Notes under the pieces: model-generated | Databases searched by the model: none | Seen by the model: the letters and a program-made list of their open reading frames with translations, nothing else | What the model was told of the DNA's origin: nothing | Source of the DNA: Balneolaceae bacterium | GTDB lineage: Bacteria > Bacteroidota > Rhodothermia > Balneolales > Balneolaceae | Direction of reading: 5' to 3' | Assembly (NCBI GenBank): GCA_020832285.1 | Contig: JAFIFB010000085.1 | Location: 1-64,000, forward strand | DNA: 64,000 nt | Program-made: the position numbers and the translations under genes | Shown: positions 1-7,793 of the stretch, one piece after another | Position numbering within the stretch: position 1 is the stretch's first letter | Layout: each line of letters opens with the position of its first letter

Positions 1-5
1 ATGTA

Positions 6-266
6 ATGACTTGGGATCAGGGAGAAAAAAATCAGTTTATCGAATCTTACGGCTTAGAGGCATATAAATCATTGGTTGCAAGGCATTTCAAAGATGGCCA
101 TGCCGAATACCAAGCCCCGGAAACTCAATCCGATATGCCAACAGATCACGAAGTAAGAAACTGGACACCAAAGCAGCGCGACAATTTTGTAAAAAAATAC
201 GGCCGTGATACATATCAACAGCGGATGGCCAACGCTTTCAAAAATGATAAGGAGCCTGTTAATTAG
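6..266 (+). CDS. Small internally duplicated protein, unknown function
   Basis: An 86-residue product that I do not recognise. It contains two diverged copies of a roughly 28-residue unit, at about residues 3-30 and 53-80. Both follow W-x(6)-[NQ]-F-[IV]-x-x-YG-x-[ED]-[AT]-Y-x(8)-F-K, which suggests a duplicated small helical domain. The start is the ATG at 6, which overlaps a TAA at 4-6, so it may be coupled to a gene left of the window. The frame is also open to the window edge, so the true start could be further upstream. It sits in the mobile-element-like segment that ends at the tRNA-Val gene, and a hairpin follows the stop codon immediately. Confidence 0.6.
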   Translation: MTWDQGEKNQFIESYGLEAYKSLVARHFKDGHAEYQAPETQSDMPTDHEVRNWTPKQRDNFVKKYGRDTYQQRMANAFKNDKEPVN

Positions 267-309
267 CGAAAAAGGAGCGGTTTTGATTAGAGGCCGTTCC
301 TCTTTTCGT
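266..309 (+). terminator. Hairpin after the first small gene
   Basis: The arms at 267-280 and 293-308 pair almost completely (CGAAAA..GGAGCGG with CCGTTCC..TTTTCG, one bulge). It begins at the stop codon of the preceding gene. There is no long T tract after the stem, so it may be a weak terminator or a processing hairpin. Confidence 0.45.
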
Positions 310-366
310 TAACCCCCTATCATATCCGGTAACTTTAACAGAAACATTAAGTAAGATAAATTTGTA

Positions 367-609
367 ATGGCTGATAAAAGAAGCAGGAAACGCAAAGCAT
401 ACACCATTGAGCAAGTTCAATTAATCGGCTCTCACGCTTTACAGGAAATGGAACGTATCCTGTTATCTGATAGCGATAACAACGAAAAGATACGAGCAGC
501 CAATGCTATTTCAACGCTCATTAATTCGTACCGGCGACTTGTTGAAACCAGTGAGATTGTGGAACGCTTGGAAGCACTTGAGGAAAGGCAATTGAGAAAG
601 GTGTCCTGA
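367..609 (+). CDS. Small basic/acidic helical protein, first gene of coupled array
   Basis: An 80-residue product with a basic N-terminus (KRSRKRK at residues 4-10) followed by predicted helices and a Glu/Arg-rich C-terminus (VERLEALEERQ). It resembles small proteins encoded near phage packaging genes, but I cannot name a family. The stop TGA (607-609) overlaps the next ATG (609) as TGATG, so translation of the following gene is probably coupled. It heads a run of six overlapping genes. A regulatory or DNA-binding role is only a guess from the basic tail. Confidence 0.6.
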   Translation: MADKRSRKRKAYTIEQVQLIGSHALQEMERILLSDSDNNEKIRAANAISTLINSYRRLVETSEIVERLEALEERQLRKVS

Positions 610-827
610 TGAAAATTGCAGACAGAATAAAAAGACTCGAACAGCAAAAACAGCCTGAGGAGTGGCCAGGCAGTATCACAATTTTTTACGACGGTGACGA
701 AGCACTGGTTATAGAAAGAACTATGCATAACGGCCGGGTAGAGCTAACCGAGAGAGTTATCCCAGCCAGTGAAGCAAAAAAAATTGATCATCCAAACATG
801 CTAATCATTACAAATGAACCTGAATAA
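609..827 (+). CDS. Micro-gene array member 1 (RIxxLE family)
   Basis: A 72-residue product beginning MKIADRIKRLEQ, which matches the MNxxxRIxxLE signature shared by the next four genes. The short N-terminal amphipathic helix (possible coiled coil) is followed by a beta-strand-like segment (WPGSITIFYDGD). The start is the ATG within TGATG at 607-611, preceded by AGAAAGG inside the upstream gene as ribosome-binding site. The 3' end overlaps the next gene by 14 bases. Function unknown. The shared N-terminus with divergent C-termini suggests paralogues that assemble together or share a partner. Confidence 0.6.
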   Translation: MKIADRIKRLEQQKQPEEWPGSITIFYDGDEALVIERTMHNGRVELTERVIPASEAKKIDHPNMLIITNEPE

Positions 828-975
828 GAGAATTGAAAAACTTAAAGTTGAGAACCCGGAAACATTGGATATCGAAGCCGAAACACTATTTGACCGGCTT
901 CCTGAATTGATCAGTGAAGGAAAAACAGAAGTGCCTGAATTCTTGAAACCAAACTTTGAAGGATATGAATCTTAA
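814..975 (+). CDS. Micro-gene array member 2 (RIxxLE family)
   Basis: A 53-residue product starting MNLNKRIEKLKVENPETL, ending at TAA 973-975. It fills what would otherwise be a gap between members 1 and 3, overlapping member 1 by 14 bases and member 3 by 11. The N-terminal helix signature is conserved except for LK in place of LE. The PETL segment recurs in member 5. The C-terminal half is acidic. Function unknown; the call rests on the N-terminal similarity and the tight overlaps on both sides. Confidence 0.55.
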   Translation: MNLNKRIEKLKVENPETLDIEAETLFDRLPELISEGKTEVPEFLKPNFEGYES

Positions 976-1198
976 CAACCGAATAGACCGACTCGAAGAA
1001 ACATCTTCAAACGGCCTACCGTATCCGCTCAATTATTTGAAGGGAAAAATATCAAATGATGATTTTCAGTTTATCAAAGATTCTGAAATCCGGTTCCGGG
1101 ATGCCATGTTTATAGACTCTGAAGGCGAAGAAATCGAACGGTACAGAACAATCTGTGAGAATGCAGGATTACTTCCACCGCTAAATTTTGAGCAATGA
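965..1198 (+). CDS. Micro-gene array member 3 (RIxxLE family)
   Basis: A 77-residue product from the ATG at 965 (MNLNNRIDRLEE). An upstream in-frame TTG at 956 would add three residues, but the ATG aligns with the other array members. The GGA run just before it is too close to be an ideal ribosome-binding site, so initiation is probably by coupling to member 2, which ends at 975. After the helix comes a Pro/Tyr-rich linker and an acidic tail. The stop overlaps the next start as ATGA (1195-1198). Function unknown. Confidence 0.55.
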   Translation: MNLNNRIDRLEETSSNGLPYPLNYLKGKISNDDFQFIKDSEIRFRDAMFIDSEGEEIERYRTICENAGLLPPLNFEQ

Positions 1199-1395
1199 AT
1201 TTATCGAAACGAATTTCCGAACTCGAAAACCGATTAGCGCCAAAAACTCATTTACCAGTGGCATTCATCTTTTCTGATTGCTGCTATTTGAAGGGCAAGC
1301 GGTTCAATTCTGAAAGTGAACTGAATAAGCAGGCCGGTACTTGTTTTAAGATTTATGCAGATAAACCAAAAGGCGAAAAGCCGGTGGAATTATGA
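1195..1395 (+). CDS. Micro-gene array member 4 (RIxxLE family)
   Basis: A 66-residue product beginning MNLSKRISELENRL, then a strand-like LPVAFIFSDCC and a Lys-rich end. It overlaps both neighbours by 4 bases (ATGA), the usual arrangement for translational re-initiation. The Cys-Cys pair parallels a Cys at the same place in member 5 (FVSC). The common layout is an N-terminal coiled-coil helix, then a proline and a beta strand. Function unknown. Confidence 0.6.
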   Translation: MNLSKRISELENRLAPKTHLPVAFIFSDCCYLKGKRFNSESELNKQAGTCFKIYADKPKGEKPVEL

Positions 1396-1625
1396 ACATT
1401 GAAAAAAGAATATCCCATTTAGAAGTAACAAACTCACCAGAGACGCTACCGGAGATTGAAATCACGTTTGTAAGCTGTTCACAGCAGGTAAAGAATCCTG
1501 AACTATTCAGAAAAGTACCTGATGAAATAACCATCGCAGGGAAAAAGGCGTATCGACTCGAGCCGAAAGATTCTAATTTCACGTGTGATTGCCATTGCTG
1601 TAAAAGCAAAGCAAATAAACTTTAA
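1392..1625 (+). CDS. Micro-gene array member 5 (RIxxLE family), Cys-rich tail
   Basis: A 77-residue product beginning MNIEKRISHLEV, then SPETLPEIEITFVSC and a C-terminal CDCHCC cluster (about residues 67-72) that could bind a metal. It is coupled to member 4 by ATGA overlap. It is the last gene of the array and is followed by a strong intrinsic terminator at 1642-1676, so the array (367-1625) looks like one transcription unit. Function unknown. Confidence 0.6.
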   Translation: MNIEKRISHLEVTNSPETLPEIEITFVSCSQQVKNPELFRKVPDEITIAGKKAYRLEPKDSNFTCDCHCCKSKANKL

Positions 1626-1641
1626 TCTTTATTTCATCCCT

Positions 1642-1676
1642 AAAAGGCTGGCAGTTGGTTCTGTTGGCCTTTTTTT
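1642..1676 (+). terminator. Intrinsic terminator of the micro-gene array
   Basis: A stem of GGCTGGCAG with CTGTTGGCC (three G-U pairs), loop TTGGTT, preceded by AAAA and followed by seven T. This is a well-formed rho-independent terminator 16 bases after the last array gene. Confidence 0.8.
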
Positions 1677-2093
1677 ATGGACTTATGATATTAATGGCCT
1701 GGAGATATAGCCTTAGAATTGAAATTTGAAAGCCGTTTCTGAGCCATGAAGGGCATTTTTTGAAAAGAGAGGCAAAACAGCAATTCTGTATAGTTTTAAC
1801 ACTAAAAAAAGAGCCAGGGAACCTTCACCACAAAGGAAAGCCCTGGCCGGAATAAAACACACTACTATTGTAGCACCACACTACAATATAGCAAATATTG
1901 ATCAGTGATTGAATCACTATATCAATTCCTTATCTCAAAAAAGTGGTAAAAGTGGTAAAAGTGAGGTTCCAACAAAAGAGTTTATTTTTTGCCTTCACCA
2001 CTCAGAACCAGCAAAACTACCATTTTTCTGGTAACATTGTTGGTAACACTACTTTATTCGATCAATAAAATCAATAACTTACAACTTTTATTG
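1677..2093. other. Repeat-rich non-coding segment next to tRNA-Val
   Basis: I see no gene here. It holds three successive inverted repeats: GCCAGGG/CCCTGGC at 1813-1847, TATTGTAG/CTACAATA at 1866-1888, and a dyad AGTGATT-G-AATCACT at 1904-1918 with outer arms ATTGAT/ATCAAT. It also has short direct repeats: GTGGTAAA at 1943 and 1952, TGGTAAC at 2029 and 2041, and CCTTCACCAC at 1822 and 1992. This density of short repeats beside a tRNA 3' end resembles the arm-site region of an integrase attachment site. That role is inference. Confidence 0.5.
1897..1926. promoter_or_regulatory. Operator-like dyad
   Basis: Perfect 7-base arms AGTGATT and AATCACT around a single G, extended by ATTGAT and ATCAAT at nearly equal distance. 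A one-base centre is too tight for an RNA hairpin, so a protein-binding operator or recombination accessory site is more likely. Confidence 0.4.
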
Positions 2094-2168
2094 TGGGTGG
2101 TACAGGATTCGAACCTGTGACCCCCTGCTTGTAAGGCAGGTGCTCTAAACCAACTGAGCTAACCACCC
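2094..2168 (-). tRNA. tRNA-Val (anticodon TAC)
   Basis: On the minus strand it folds as a complete 75-base cloverleaf. The acceptor GGGTGGT pairs with ACCACCC, the D arm contains AGCTCAGTTGGTT, the anticodon loop CTTACAA is framed by CCTGC/GCAGG, and the T loop is GGTTCGAATCC. The anticodon TAC reads valine codons. CCA is not encoded, since the discriminator A is followed by CAA. The 3' end faces the repeat-rich segment at 1677-2093, the orientation expected if an element has integrated into it. Confidence 0.95.
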
Positions 2169-2313
2169 GAATAGTTCATTAAATCGTAAAGAGCAGTAAA
2201 TATACAAACTCTTGGAATTCAATAAAACAGTTTTTCATAAAGAAATTTTTCTTTATTTATGGTCTTGCAGTTAATAGTGTTAATTTCTCGCAAAAAAGGG
2301 GTATGAATCCGCC

Positions 2314-3615
2314 ATGAGCAGTTATGATCAAAACAGAGAGGTTGTTTTTGTAGAGGGAAAACGAACTCCATTTCTTCGTTCTCAAACCCAGTTCAAAGAT
2401 TTTTCTGCATACGACCTTGGAAGGCTGGCAGTTCAGGGGCTGATTACAAAAACAATTCCGGATCTTAACCACATTGGCCATTTATATTTTGGCAATGTTA
2501 TCCAGGATATCAATACAAGTAATGTGGCTCGGGAAATTACACTGGGTGCCGGCTTGCCAGAGTCCTTACCGGCAACATCGGTATCAATGGCATGTATCTC
2601 TTCCAGCGTGGCGATTACATCCGCATATAACGCTATAATATCAGGTCAGATTGATTGTGCCATTGCCGGTGGTGTGGAAGTGATGAGTGATATTCCTGTC
2701 AGGTTAAGGAAGCCGCTCAGACAAAAACTGCTCCAGGCTCAGAAATACCGGAATGTTTTTGACTGGTTTGGTTTTTTGAGAGGACTTTCTCCGTCTGATT
2801 TTTTGCCTGAAATACCGTCTATTTCGGAATTTTCCACAGGGGAAACGATGGGACAAAGTTGTGACAAAATGGTGGGGAAATATGGGATTTTGAGAAAAGA
2901 CCAGGATGCATTTGCATTAAAATCTCACCAAAAAGCAGATGAAGCAATGGAAAAAGGTTATCTAGAGCATGAAATTATCCCGGTTACCATTAATAAAGGT
3001 AAAAACTTTATGACCTTTGATAATGGTATCCGTGAAGACACCACATTAAAAAAGCTTCACTCACTACCACCCGCTTTTACAAAACCACACGGGAGTCTTA
3101 CTGCGGGAAACTCTACCTTTCTGACCGACGGAGCATCCGCCGGGCTTTTAATGGAAAAAAGATTTGCCCGAAATTTTGATTACAGTCCAAAAGCGACCAT
3201 TCGAAGCTTTACTTACACCGCCCAGAAACCGGGTGATGAATTGTTGATCGGACCAGCTTTTGCCATTCCAGCCGTACTGGATGCAATGAACCTGAAACTT
3301 GATGATATTGATGTTTTCGAGTTTCATGAGGCTTTTGCAGGCCAGGTGCTTACCGTACTAAAAGCACTGGAAAGTGCCGAATTTGCCAGGGAACGGCTGA
3401 ACCGGACATTACCCATAGGCAAGATTCCAGAGGAGAAAATCAATCGTTGGGGTGGTTCTCTGTCTATCGGCCATCCTTTTGCTGCTACCGGCATGAGGCT
3501 TTTTACAACTGCTGCCAACAGGCTAATTCATGCAGACGGGCGATATGCCCTCATTGCGGCCTGTGCTGCGGGCGGCCAGGGACATGCAATGATCATTGAG
3601 AGATATAAAGGGTAA
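2314..3615 (+). CDS. fadI: 3-ketoacyl-CoA thiolase, FadI type
   Basis: A 433-residue thiolase that cleaves 3-ketoacyl-CoA to acetyl-CoA and a shortened acyl-CoA, the last step of beta-oxidation. Visible motifs are the N-terminal VEGKRTPF, the acylated Cys at residue 94 in SMACISS, the His in SLSIGHPFAATG, and the C-terminal second Cys in AACAAGGQGHAM. Length and sequence fit the FadI/mitochondrial trifunctional beta-subunit group rather than short biosynthetic thiolases. It lies 46 bases upstream of fadJ in the same direction, so the two probably form the alpha/beta complex. The ATG at 2314 is the first usable start, 12 bases after an AAGGGG stretch. Confidence 0.9.
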   Translation: MSSYDQNREVVFVEGKRTPFLRSQTQFKDFSAYDLGRLAVQGLITKTIPDLNHIGHLYFGNVIQDINTSNVAREITLGAGLPESLPATSVSMACISSSVAITSAYNAIISGQIDCAIAGGVEVMSDIPVRLRKPLRQKLLQAQKYRNVFDWFGFLRGLSPSDFLPEIPSISEFSTGETMGQSCDKMVGKYGILRKDQDAFALKSHQKADEAMEKGYLEHEIIPVTINKGKNFMTFDNGIREDTTLKKLHSLPPAFTKPHGSLTAGNSTFLTDGASAGLLMEKRFARNFDYSPKATIRSFTYTAQKPGDELLIGPAFAIPAVLDAMNLKLDDIDVFEFHEAFAGQVLTVLKALESAEFARERLNRTLPIGKIPEEKINRWGGSLSIGHPFAATGMRLFTTAANRLIHADGRYALIAACAAGGQGHAMIIERYKG

Positions 3616-3661
3616 TATCGGTTTTGCCGCATTTATTTTCTAAAAAATCGACAACAAGATT

Positions 3662-5791
3662 ATGCTTCAAAACAACATATTGAATATTAAAATCATCAAA
3701 AAAGTAGCAGTTGTAACGCTTGACACACCAGGTGAGAAAGTGAATAAGCTGAATGAAAAGCTCATTGACGAATTTTCTGGTTTTTTGGACAAACTGGAAT
3801 CGGACCCGGGAATGGACGGGGCCGTTTTGATGAGTGGGAAAGAGGAGAATTTTATTGCCGGAGCCGATATTGAAATGTTCAAAGAGCGGGGAACTGCCGA
3901 AGAGCTTGAAGAACTCAGCCGTATTGGAAATAATATTTTATTTCGTGTGGAGAATTTTTCCAAACCGATAGTAGCGGGTATTCACGGTTCCTGTATGGGC
4001 GGGGGTACCGAACTGGCACTGGCCTGCCACTACCGAATTATTTCAGATCATACTTCCACGAAAATTGCCCTTCCCGAAGTAAAACTGGGACTCCTGCCCG
4101 GTATGGGCGGAACCCAGCGCCTCCCCAGATTAATTGGCATCCAAAAAGCTTTGACTTATATGCTCACCGGGAAAAATATGTACAGCAGACAGGCTGATAA
4201 AATGGGTTTTGCCGACGAAGTGACTCATCCCCACGCCATCAAAAAAGCCGGAGTTAAGGCGGTTATCCGGCTCAAAAAGAAAAAGAAGAAGAAAAAGGAC
4301 AAACGCACATTTATCGAGAAGGTGGTAGAAGGTAACCCGATCGGGCGAAATACTATATTTAAAAAAGCCCGCGAACGTACTCTGATTGAAACAAGGGGTA
4401 ATTATCCTGCACCTATGAGAATTATTGAGAGTGTGGAATACGGGTATAAAAACGGGTTCAAGAATGGGCTGAAAAATGAATCGAAATTATTTGGAGAGCT
4501 GGCTGTAACCCCGGAATCGAGAGCGCTTGTACAGCTTTTTTTTGGTATGAATGCTGCTAAAAAAAATCCTTTCGAAAAAGAAAAAAAACAGGTTAAAAAT
4601 ATCGGTGTACTTGGTGCCGGATTGATGGGATCCGGAATTGCCGAAATTACAATCGAACAAGGACATCATGTTTGGCTCAAAGACCAATCTCTGCCCGATG
4701 CCATGACCGGAGAACTTAAGGTTCGGCGAAACCTGGATCAAAAAGTATCAAAAAAAATAATTTCGGAATTCGAGCGTGACCGCCTGATGAGTCAGATTCA
4801 CACAACTGAAAGTTATGATCGATTCCAAAATATTGATCTGGTTGTCGAAGCCGTTTTCGAAGATATTGATATAAAGAAAAATATCGTCCGTGAAATAGAA
4901 AATTATGCAAAAGAATATACAATTATCGCCTCGAATACCTCTTCGCTGCCCATATCAAAAATCAGCTCCGAGGCATTCTGGCCCGAAAAAATAATAGGCA
5001 TGCATTACTTTTCTCCGGTATCAAAAATGCCCCTGCTCGAAATAGTAAAAACCGGGGAAACCGCAGATTGGGTGATCGGCACAGCTTTCGATTTGGGTCT
5101 CAGGCAGGGAAAAACAGTTATTGTAGTGAACGACGGCCCCGGGTTTTACACCACCCGAATTCTTGCTCCTTTCATGAACGAAACACTGTTTATTCTCGAA
5201 GAGGGGGCTTCCATTGAACAGATCGATAAGGTGATGAAAGATTTCGGATTTCCAGTGGGGCCGATTGCCCTGTTTGATGAAGTGGGAATTGATGTGGGTG
5301 CACATGTGGCTGATGTGCTGAGTAAAAAGTTTGAGTCCCGCGGTGGGAAAACCAGCAAAAAAGCCAAAGAACTTTTAGATGCGGGATACAAGGGGCGTAA
5401 AAACACGAAAGGATTTTACAAATATGAAAAAGGATCGAAAAAGAAAAAGGAGGTAAATGAAGAGATCTATAAATTTTTCGGTGGTTCAAAGAGAAAGTCG
5501 TTCAGCGCTGATGAAATTGAGGACCGCCTGATTCTGATGATGCTGAATGAAGCCGTCTATTGCCTTCAGGAAGACATTCTTGAAAAACCGGTTGACGGAG
5601 ACCTGGGTGCTGTTCTTGGTCTCGGTTTTCCGCCATTCCTCGGTGGTCCATTTCGCTATATCGACAACACCGGATCAGAAGAAATTCAGAAAAAAATGGA
5701 TTCGTACTATGAGAAATACGGAAAAAGATTCAAACCTGCCGATTTACTTGTTGAAATGACACGACGAAACGGGAAATTTTATGAGGATTAG
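3662..5791 (+). CDS. fadJ: Fatty acid oxidation complex alpha subunit (hydratase/dehydrogenase)
   Basis: A 709-residue bifunctional enzyme. Residues 1-190 are an enoyl-CoA hydratase domain with the oxyanion-hole segment GSCMGGGTE and likely catalytic Glu117 and Glu139 (LPEVKLG). Residues from about 313 are a 3-hydroxyacyl-CoA dehydrogenase with the NAD-binding GAGLMGSG (318-325), the catalytic-region GMHYFSPV, and C-terminal 3HCDH domains. It forms the trifunctional complex with the upstream thiolase. A run of eight lysines at 205-212 in the linker is unusual but in frame. Nothing else in the window belongs to beta-oxidation; the acyl-CoA ligase and dehydrogenase must be elsewhere. Confidence 0.9.
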   Translation: MLQNNILNIKIIKKVAVVTLDTPGEKVNKLNEKLIDEFSGFLDKLESDPGMDGAVLMSGKEENFIAGADIEMFKERGTAEELEELSRIGNNILFRVENFSKPIVAGIHGSCMGGGTELALACHYRIISDHTSTKIALPEVKLGLLPGMGGTQRLPRLIGIQKALTYMLTGKNMYSRQADKMGFADEVTHPHAIKKAGVKAVIRLKKKKKKKKDKRTFIEKVVEGNPIGRNTIFKKARERTLIETRGNYPAPMRIIESVEYGYKNGFKNGLKNESKLFGELAVTPESRALVQLFFGMNAAKKNPFEKEKKQVKNIGVLGAGLMGSGIAEITIEQGHHVWLKDQSLPDAMTGELKVRRNLDQKVSKKIISEFERDRLMSQIHTTESYDRFQNIDLVVEAVFEDIDIKKNIVREIENYAKEYTIIASNTSSLPISKISSEAFWPEKIIGMHYFSPVSKMPLLEIVKTGETADWVIGTAFDLGLRQGKTVIVVNDGPGFYTTRILAPFMNETLFILEEGASIEQIDKVMKDFGFPVGPIALFDEVGIDVGAHVADVLSKKFESRGGKTSKKAKELLDAGYKGRKNTKGFYKYEKGSKKKKEVNEEIYKFFGGSKRKSFSADEIEDRLILMMLNEAVYCLQEDILEKPVDGDLGAVLGLGFPPFLGGPFRYIDNTGSEEIQKKMDSYYEKYGKRFKPADLLVEMTRRNGKFYED

Positions 5792-5909
5792 TCTGGTCTC
5801 AATATATTTGAATTCACATCCCACTCACATTTTTCCTGAAAGATGAATCAGATAGTACGTATCTGTAACACACTGACATCCCTTTACTAAAAAACAACTA
5901 CACCCGCTT

Positions 5910-7211
5910 ATGAAAATTCGATCCAAACTTCTATCCGGCTGGCTTGGGCTCAGCCTGCTCCTAATTGCTTCCAAAGCTATTGCCCAGGTAAATACATCAA
6001 ATAGTTCAACGTTTTTTTCAGAAATTTCTGCCGAAGATACCGGGTTTGATGCTGACCGGCTTCAGAGATTATCAGACATGCTATATGAATACAGCAGTCA
6101 GCAGCGAATCAGCGGGGCCGTTACTCTGGTTTTACGCGATGGACAAGTCTTATTTTTTGATGCGACCGGCTACCGGGATGTGGAAACCGGGGATGAAATG
6201 CCACATGATGCCATTTTCAGAATTGCATCGCAAACAAAAGCGATAGTCAGTGTAGGTGTTATGATTCTCCAGGAACAGGGAAAGCTGCTGATTTCGGATC
6301 CAGTTGGCCGCTACCTGCCTGAGTATATGGAAACAACCGTGGCTGAAGCCCGCGATGATGGGAGCTACGAAGTTGTGCCTGCAAACAGCCCAATCACCAT
6401 TCGACAACTGCTGAAACACACTTCCGGTATAGGGTATGGCTATGGAACAGCGCGGGATTTATGGGAAGAGGCGGACATACAGGGATGGTATTTTGCCCAC
6501 CGTGATGAACCGGTTAGAGAAACCATACGACGCCTGGCTTCACTGCCGATGGAGTCTCACCCCGGGGAAAGTTATGTATACGGTTATTCAACTGACATTT
6601 TAGGGGCATTGATTGAAGTTGTGAGTGGAGTCAGTCTGGAGCAGTTTTTACAGGAAGAAATACTGGATCCGCTGGGAATGGCCGACACGCACTTTTACCT
6701 GCCGCAGGATAAGACAGATCGTCTGGCAACGGTCTACTCTGCCACAGAGGATCGGGGGATTGAACGCGCACCCGATCCCGGAGGAAATGTGGGACAGGGG
6801 CACTACGTTAACGGCCCTCAAATCAGTTTTTCAGGCGGAGCCGGACTGCTTTCCACAGCAGAAGATTATGCACGATTTCTCCAAATGTTGCTCAATAGCG
6901 GTGAACTGGATGGTGAGAGAATTTTGAGCCCTTCCACGGTTGAGCTTATGACCGTGAACCACCTTGACGGGATTGATTTCCGGGCCGGAGCCGGTTTCGG
7001 ACTTGGCTTTGAAGTAGTGCAAGATATCGGGTTAAGAGGCTTACCCGGTGCTGTGGGTGATTTTGGCTGGGGCGGAGCATATCACTCTACCTATTGGGTA
7101 AGCCCGAACGATGGGCTTGTTGTGGTATTTTTAACCCAACTCATTCCCGCAACCGGATCCGACCTGCACGGAAAGATAAGAACCCTGCTATACCAGGCGA
7201 TGATTGATTAA
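5910..7211 (+). CDS. Secreted serine hydrolase, class C beta-lactamase fold
   Basis: A 433-residue protein with a signal peptide (about residues 1-25, ending AIAQ). It belongs to the beta-lactamase/transpeptidase-like family PF00144. The nucleophile motif is SQTK (S-x-x-K, about residues 107-110), and YGYS at about 223 is the second motif, with Ser in place of the usual Asn. The C-terminal glycine-rich WGGAYHS is where the HxG-like third motif is expected. Members include esterases, D-aminopeptidases and penicillin-binding hydrolases, and the substrate cannot be told from sequence. It is probably monocistronic, 118 bases after fadJ. Confidence 0.8.
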   Translation: MKIRSKLLSGWLGLSLLLIASKAIAQVNTSNSSTFFSEISAEDTGFDADRLQRLSDMLYEYSSQQRISGAVTLVLRDGQVLFFDATGYRDVETGDEMPHDAIFRIASQTKAIVSVGVMILQEQGKLLISDPVGRYLPEYMETTVAEARDDGSYEVVPANSPITIRQLLKHTSGIGYGYGTARDLWEEADIQGWYFAHRDEPVRETIRRLASLPMESHPGESYVYGYSTDILGALIEVVSGVSLEQFLQEEILDPLGMADTHFYLPQDKTDRLATVYSATEDRGIERAPDPGGNVGQGHYVNGPQISFSGGAGLLSTAEDYARFLQMLLNSGELDGERILSPSTVELMTVNHLDGIDFRAGAGFGLGFEVVQDIGLRGLPGAVGDFGWGGAYHSTYWVSPNDGLVVVFLTQLIPATGSDLHGKIRTLLYQAMID

Positions 7212-7222
7212 TTGAAGCTCCC

Positions 7223-7253
7223 TCGACTGCCGATTGCATTTATCGGCTGTCGA
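7223..7253 (+). terminator. Hairpin after serine hydrolase gene
   Basis: The stem is TCGAC-t-GCCGAT paired with ATCGGC-t-GTCGA, with a 7-base loop. It lies 12 bases after the stop codon. There is no T tract, so it may protect the transcript end rather than terminate by itself. Confidence 0.45.
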
Positions 7254-7793
7254 ATCTAAGGTTCAGGCATCATCTCGCAACAAAAATGGGAAACTTACTC
7301 GTTTGTGGCAGCTCATAGGTACTGGGATTAACCCCTCGATATTGGTGATTGCTTTTTCACGACCTCTTGCCTCGGGGGATGATTTTGTCGGCGCATTGGT
7401 CCCGGGGCGGCGCATTGCTCGTTCGCTGGCGCTCACTGCCATGCTGACCCCGGGCTGTGATATTTCTCTCTTTCAGAGCTGCATTCCCTGCGCGAATGCA
7501 TGTAGCGAGGGATGTGGCATGGCCATCCCGTGGGGTTTTCCCGCGAACAAGGCGCAAACGGTCAACTGCATCAAGATTTCGATGACCAGGAGATGTTTGC
7601 GCTATTTCTCGATTTTGAATGAGGAGTTGTCAACTGTCTACTGCCTTATTGTCAACTTATTTTGCACCATTTATCATAATCGAAATCTTTAACTGGTGAT
7701 CAAAGCCTTTTAATTCGTCAGCCGGAAAAGAACCCGGCAGACGAAGGTCTGTTCCCGATTGGGTTTAGCCCTGATGATAAACAGAAAACATCC
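7254..7793. other. Anomalous intergenic island, no convincing gene
   Basis: A 540-base stretch between the serine hydrolase and gdhA. The part at about 7360-7560 is GC-rich with open frames on both strands, and neither frame has codon usage, a ribosome-binding site or a sequence resembling a protein I know. The plus-strand frame (7234-7692) overlaps the hairpin above and is rich in Cys, Ser and Leu, typical of a spurious frame. It could be a dispersed repeat, a decayed mobile element or a structured RNA. Confidence 0.4.

Noticed and set aside
1943-1968. Start of a CRISPR array or plasmid iterons at the tandem AGTGGTAAA units
   Set aside because: There are only two to three 9-base units without spacers or replication genes. 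Integrase arm-type sites are a better fit.
7234-7692. 152-codon plus-strand frame in the gap before gdhA
   Set aside because: It begins inside a hairpin, has no ribosome-binding site, is rich in Cys/Ser/Leu without domain features, and competes with an equally open frame on the other strand.
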